Below are positions 4,804 to 6,252 of a DNA stretch of 6,252 nucleotides, one piece after another; positions within the stretch are counted from its first letter, which is position 1; each line of letters starts with the position of its first letter. The stretch covers positions 1-6,252 of the forward strand of contig JAGBQU010000141.1 in the NCBI GenBank assembly GCA_017632755.1, written 5' to 3'. The position numbers and the translations under genes were made by a program. This DNA comes from Lachnospiraceae bacterium. GTDB taxonomy: Bacteria > Bacillota_A > Clostridia > Lachnospirales > Lachnospiraceae. The notes under the pieces were generated by a model that was not told the origin of the DNA, searched no databases, and worked only from the letters and a program-made list of their open reading frames with translations.

Positions 4804-6252
4804 TTACTGCACTTTCTCGATGCTGATCGTCACTTTCTCTCCGTTGACATTCCACACTTTAGAGATGGAAAGTGCGCCCTCCTCGGAAATACTGTCTGCA
4901 AGTACCTTGCCTGCGATGACAGGCTCGTTCTTTTTCACGATCGCAGCGATCTTTTCGTTGCCGACAACCGCCACACGGATGTGATCCATCACTTCAAAGT
5001 TTGCATCCTTACGCATTGTCTGGATCTTGCTGATCACCTCATAAACAAACCCTTCCTCCAGAAGTTCTTCCGTTAAGTTTGCATCAAGCACTACCGTGAT
5101 CTGATTGTCTGCCTCAGATACATAACCTTCTTTCTGTGTCATCTCGATCAGCAGATCTTCCTCTGCCAATGAGACATTCACATCGCCCACCTCAAAGTTC
5201 AGGCTTCCGTTCTCCTTCAGATCATCCATGGCTGCATTGCCGTCAAGGGTTGCCAGATACTTCTGAATGCCGCCGAGCTGCTTTCCGTATTTGGGTCCGA
5301 CCGTCTTAAGCTGCGGCTTGAACTGATAAGAGGTAAACGCTCTGACCTCATCTGTAAAGATCACATCCTTGACATTCAACTCATCCTCGATGATCTCAAC
5401 ATAGAAATCCGAGAGGGTAAACGGTGCCTTGATGTACATCTTGCCGATCGGCTGTCTGTTTTTGATATTTGCACTGTTTCTTGCGGCACGCCCCAAAACA
5501 ACAACCTGCAAAAGCGCTTCCATATCTTCCTCAAGTTTCCGATCGACAAAAGCCTCGTTTGCAACCGGGAAGTCGCACAGGTGAACGCTTTCCTTTGCCT
5601 CCTTGTCAACGCTGCAGACAAGGTTGCGATAGATATCCTCCGCCATAAACGGGATCATCGGAGCAGCGAGCTTGGATACGGTCACAAGCGCCGTATATAA
5701 GGTCATGTAAGCATTGATCTTATCCTGCTCCATACCCTTTGCCCAGAAACGCTCACGGCTTCTTCTGACATACCAGTTACTCATCTCATCCACAAAGTTA
5801 TCAAGCGCTCTTGCCGTCTCCGGGATACGATAATTTTCCAGATTGCTGTCCACATCCCCTATCAAAGTATTCAGCTTGGAGAGCAGCCACTTGTCCATAA
5901 CGGAAAGTTTGTCATACTCCAGTGTATATTTCGTCGCATCAAAATTATCGATATTTGCATACAGGACAAAGAATGCATAGGTATTCCACAGCGTTCCCAT
6001 GAACTTGCGCTGTCCCTCCTGGACTGCCTTTCCGTGGAATCTGTTCGGAAGCCAGGGAGCGGAATTGATGTAGAAGTACCAGCGGATCGCATCCGCACCA
6101 TAGGTTGCAAGTGCCTCAAACGGATCCACCGCATTTCCCTTGGATTTGGACATTTTCTGTCCGTTCTCATCCTGCACATGGCCGAGAACGATTACATTCT
6201 CATAGGGCGCTTTGTTAAAGAGCAACGTGGATTCGGCAAGAAGCGAATAGAA
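4804..6252 (-). CDS. ileS: Isoleucyl-tRNA synthetase, C-terminal 482 residues (partial, type 2)
   Basis: The frame is open to the window edge and enters from outside, so the true start and the HIGH motif are not visible. The apparent start at 6225 is an internal TTG and not the gene start; nine more in-frame codons (FYSLLAEST) precede it. Visible parts in order: the end of the Rossmann catalytic domain with GHVQDENGQKMSKSKGN, where KMSKS (fragment residues 33-37, DNA 6156-6142) closes over ATP; GADAIRWYFYINSAPWLPNRF; the helical anticodon-binding domain with MDKWLLSKLNTLI and NWYVRRSRERFW; then a long C-terminal extension ending in KVTISIEKVQ. The C-terminus lacks the CxxC zinc-binding pairs of the shorter type-1 enzymes. 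That, with the KMSKSKGN/DPFEAL wording, points to the type-2, eukaryote-like form of about 1,040 residues. The enzyme charges tRNA-Ile in the cytosol. A strong terminator follows, so it is probably transcribed separately from the downstream genes. Any T-box leader would lie outside the window. Confidence 0.95.
   Translation of the reverse strand, partial: FYSLLAESTLLFNKAPYENVIVLGHVQDENGQKMSKSKGNAVDPFEALATYGADAIRWYFYINSAPWLPNRFHGKAVQEGQRKFMGTLWNTYAFFVLYANIDNFDATKYTLEYDKLSVMDKWLLSKLNTLIGDVDSNLENYRIPETARALDNFVDEMSNWYVRRSRERFWAKGMEQDKINAYMTLYTALVTVSKLAAPMIPFMAEDIYRNLVCSVDKEAKESVHLCDFPVANEAFVDRKLEEDMEALLQVVVLGRAARNSANIKNRQPIGKMYIKAPFTLSDFYVEIIEDELNVKDVIFTDEVRAFTSYQFKPQLKTVGPKYGKQLGGIQKYLATLDGNAAMDDLKENGSLNFEVGDVNVSLAEEDLLIEMTQKEGYVSEADNQITVVLDANLTEELLEEGFVYEVISKIQTMRKDANFEVMDHIRVAVVGNEKIAAIVKKNEPVIAGKVLADSISEEGALSISKVWNVNGEKVTISIEKVQ

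Noticed and set aside
1..6252. CRISPR arrays, tRNA/rRNA genes, insertion sequences, phage genes or defence islands.
   Set aside because: No regularly spaced repeats, cloverleaf sequences, transposase motifs or terminal repeats were seen. Nearly all of the window is explained by the listed genes and short intergenic regions.

Overview
The window looks like chromosomal DNA from a Gram-positive anaerobe of the Clostridia, most likely Lachnospiraceae. The reasons are moderate GC content, AAGGAGG-type ribosome binding sites, a long type-2 (eukaryote-like) isoleucyl-tRNA synthetase with the clostridial wording around KMSKS, and a glycogen phosphorylase N-terminus of lachnospiral type. This placement comes from remembered family resemblance, not from a search. 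All supported genes lie on the minus strand, so transcription runs from high to low coordinates.

In transcription order: (1) The 3' half of ileS (4804-6252, 5' end outside the window), closed by a strong intrinsic terminator (4747-4786). (2) A gap with a candidate promoter (about 4680-4709), then a 320-residue membrane-anchored transglutaminase-like protein (3664-4626) with an intact Cys-His-Asp triad. (3) After about 62 bp, a 974-residue lipoprotein alpha-L-rhamnosidase of family GH78 (677-3601). These two form a plausible two-gene unit of cell-surface proteins. (4) A good sigma-A-type promoter overlapping the rhamnosidase stop codon (652-680). It drives a broken signalling gene (161-591). 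The first half of a response-regulator receiver domain is joined out of frame to a histidine phosphotransfer (HPt) domain that lacks its first helix. (5) 25 bp further on, the first 45 codons of a glycogen/maltodextrin phosphorylase (1-135), starting at GTG behind a perfect AAGGAGG.

Functionally, this is a housekeeping gene (ileS), a surface pair (a protein-modifying or protease-like transglutaminase fold plus a rhamnose-releasing glycosidase), and a phosphorelay-remnant/glycogen phosphorylase unit. No transporter, sugar-catabolic regulator or other polysaccharide-utilisation gene accompanies the rhamnosidase.

The most unusual feature is the receiver-HPt junction. The DNA reads plausibly in both domain frames across a 7-base stretch (382-388), as expected if an internal deletion between short direct repeats removed the middle of a multidomain phosphorelay gene. 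I did not find a convincing previously undescribed system, CRISPR array, mobile element, tRNA or rRNA here.
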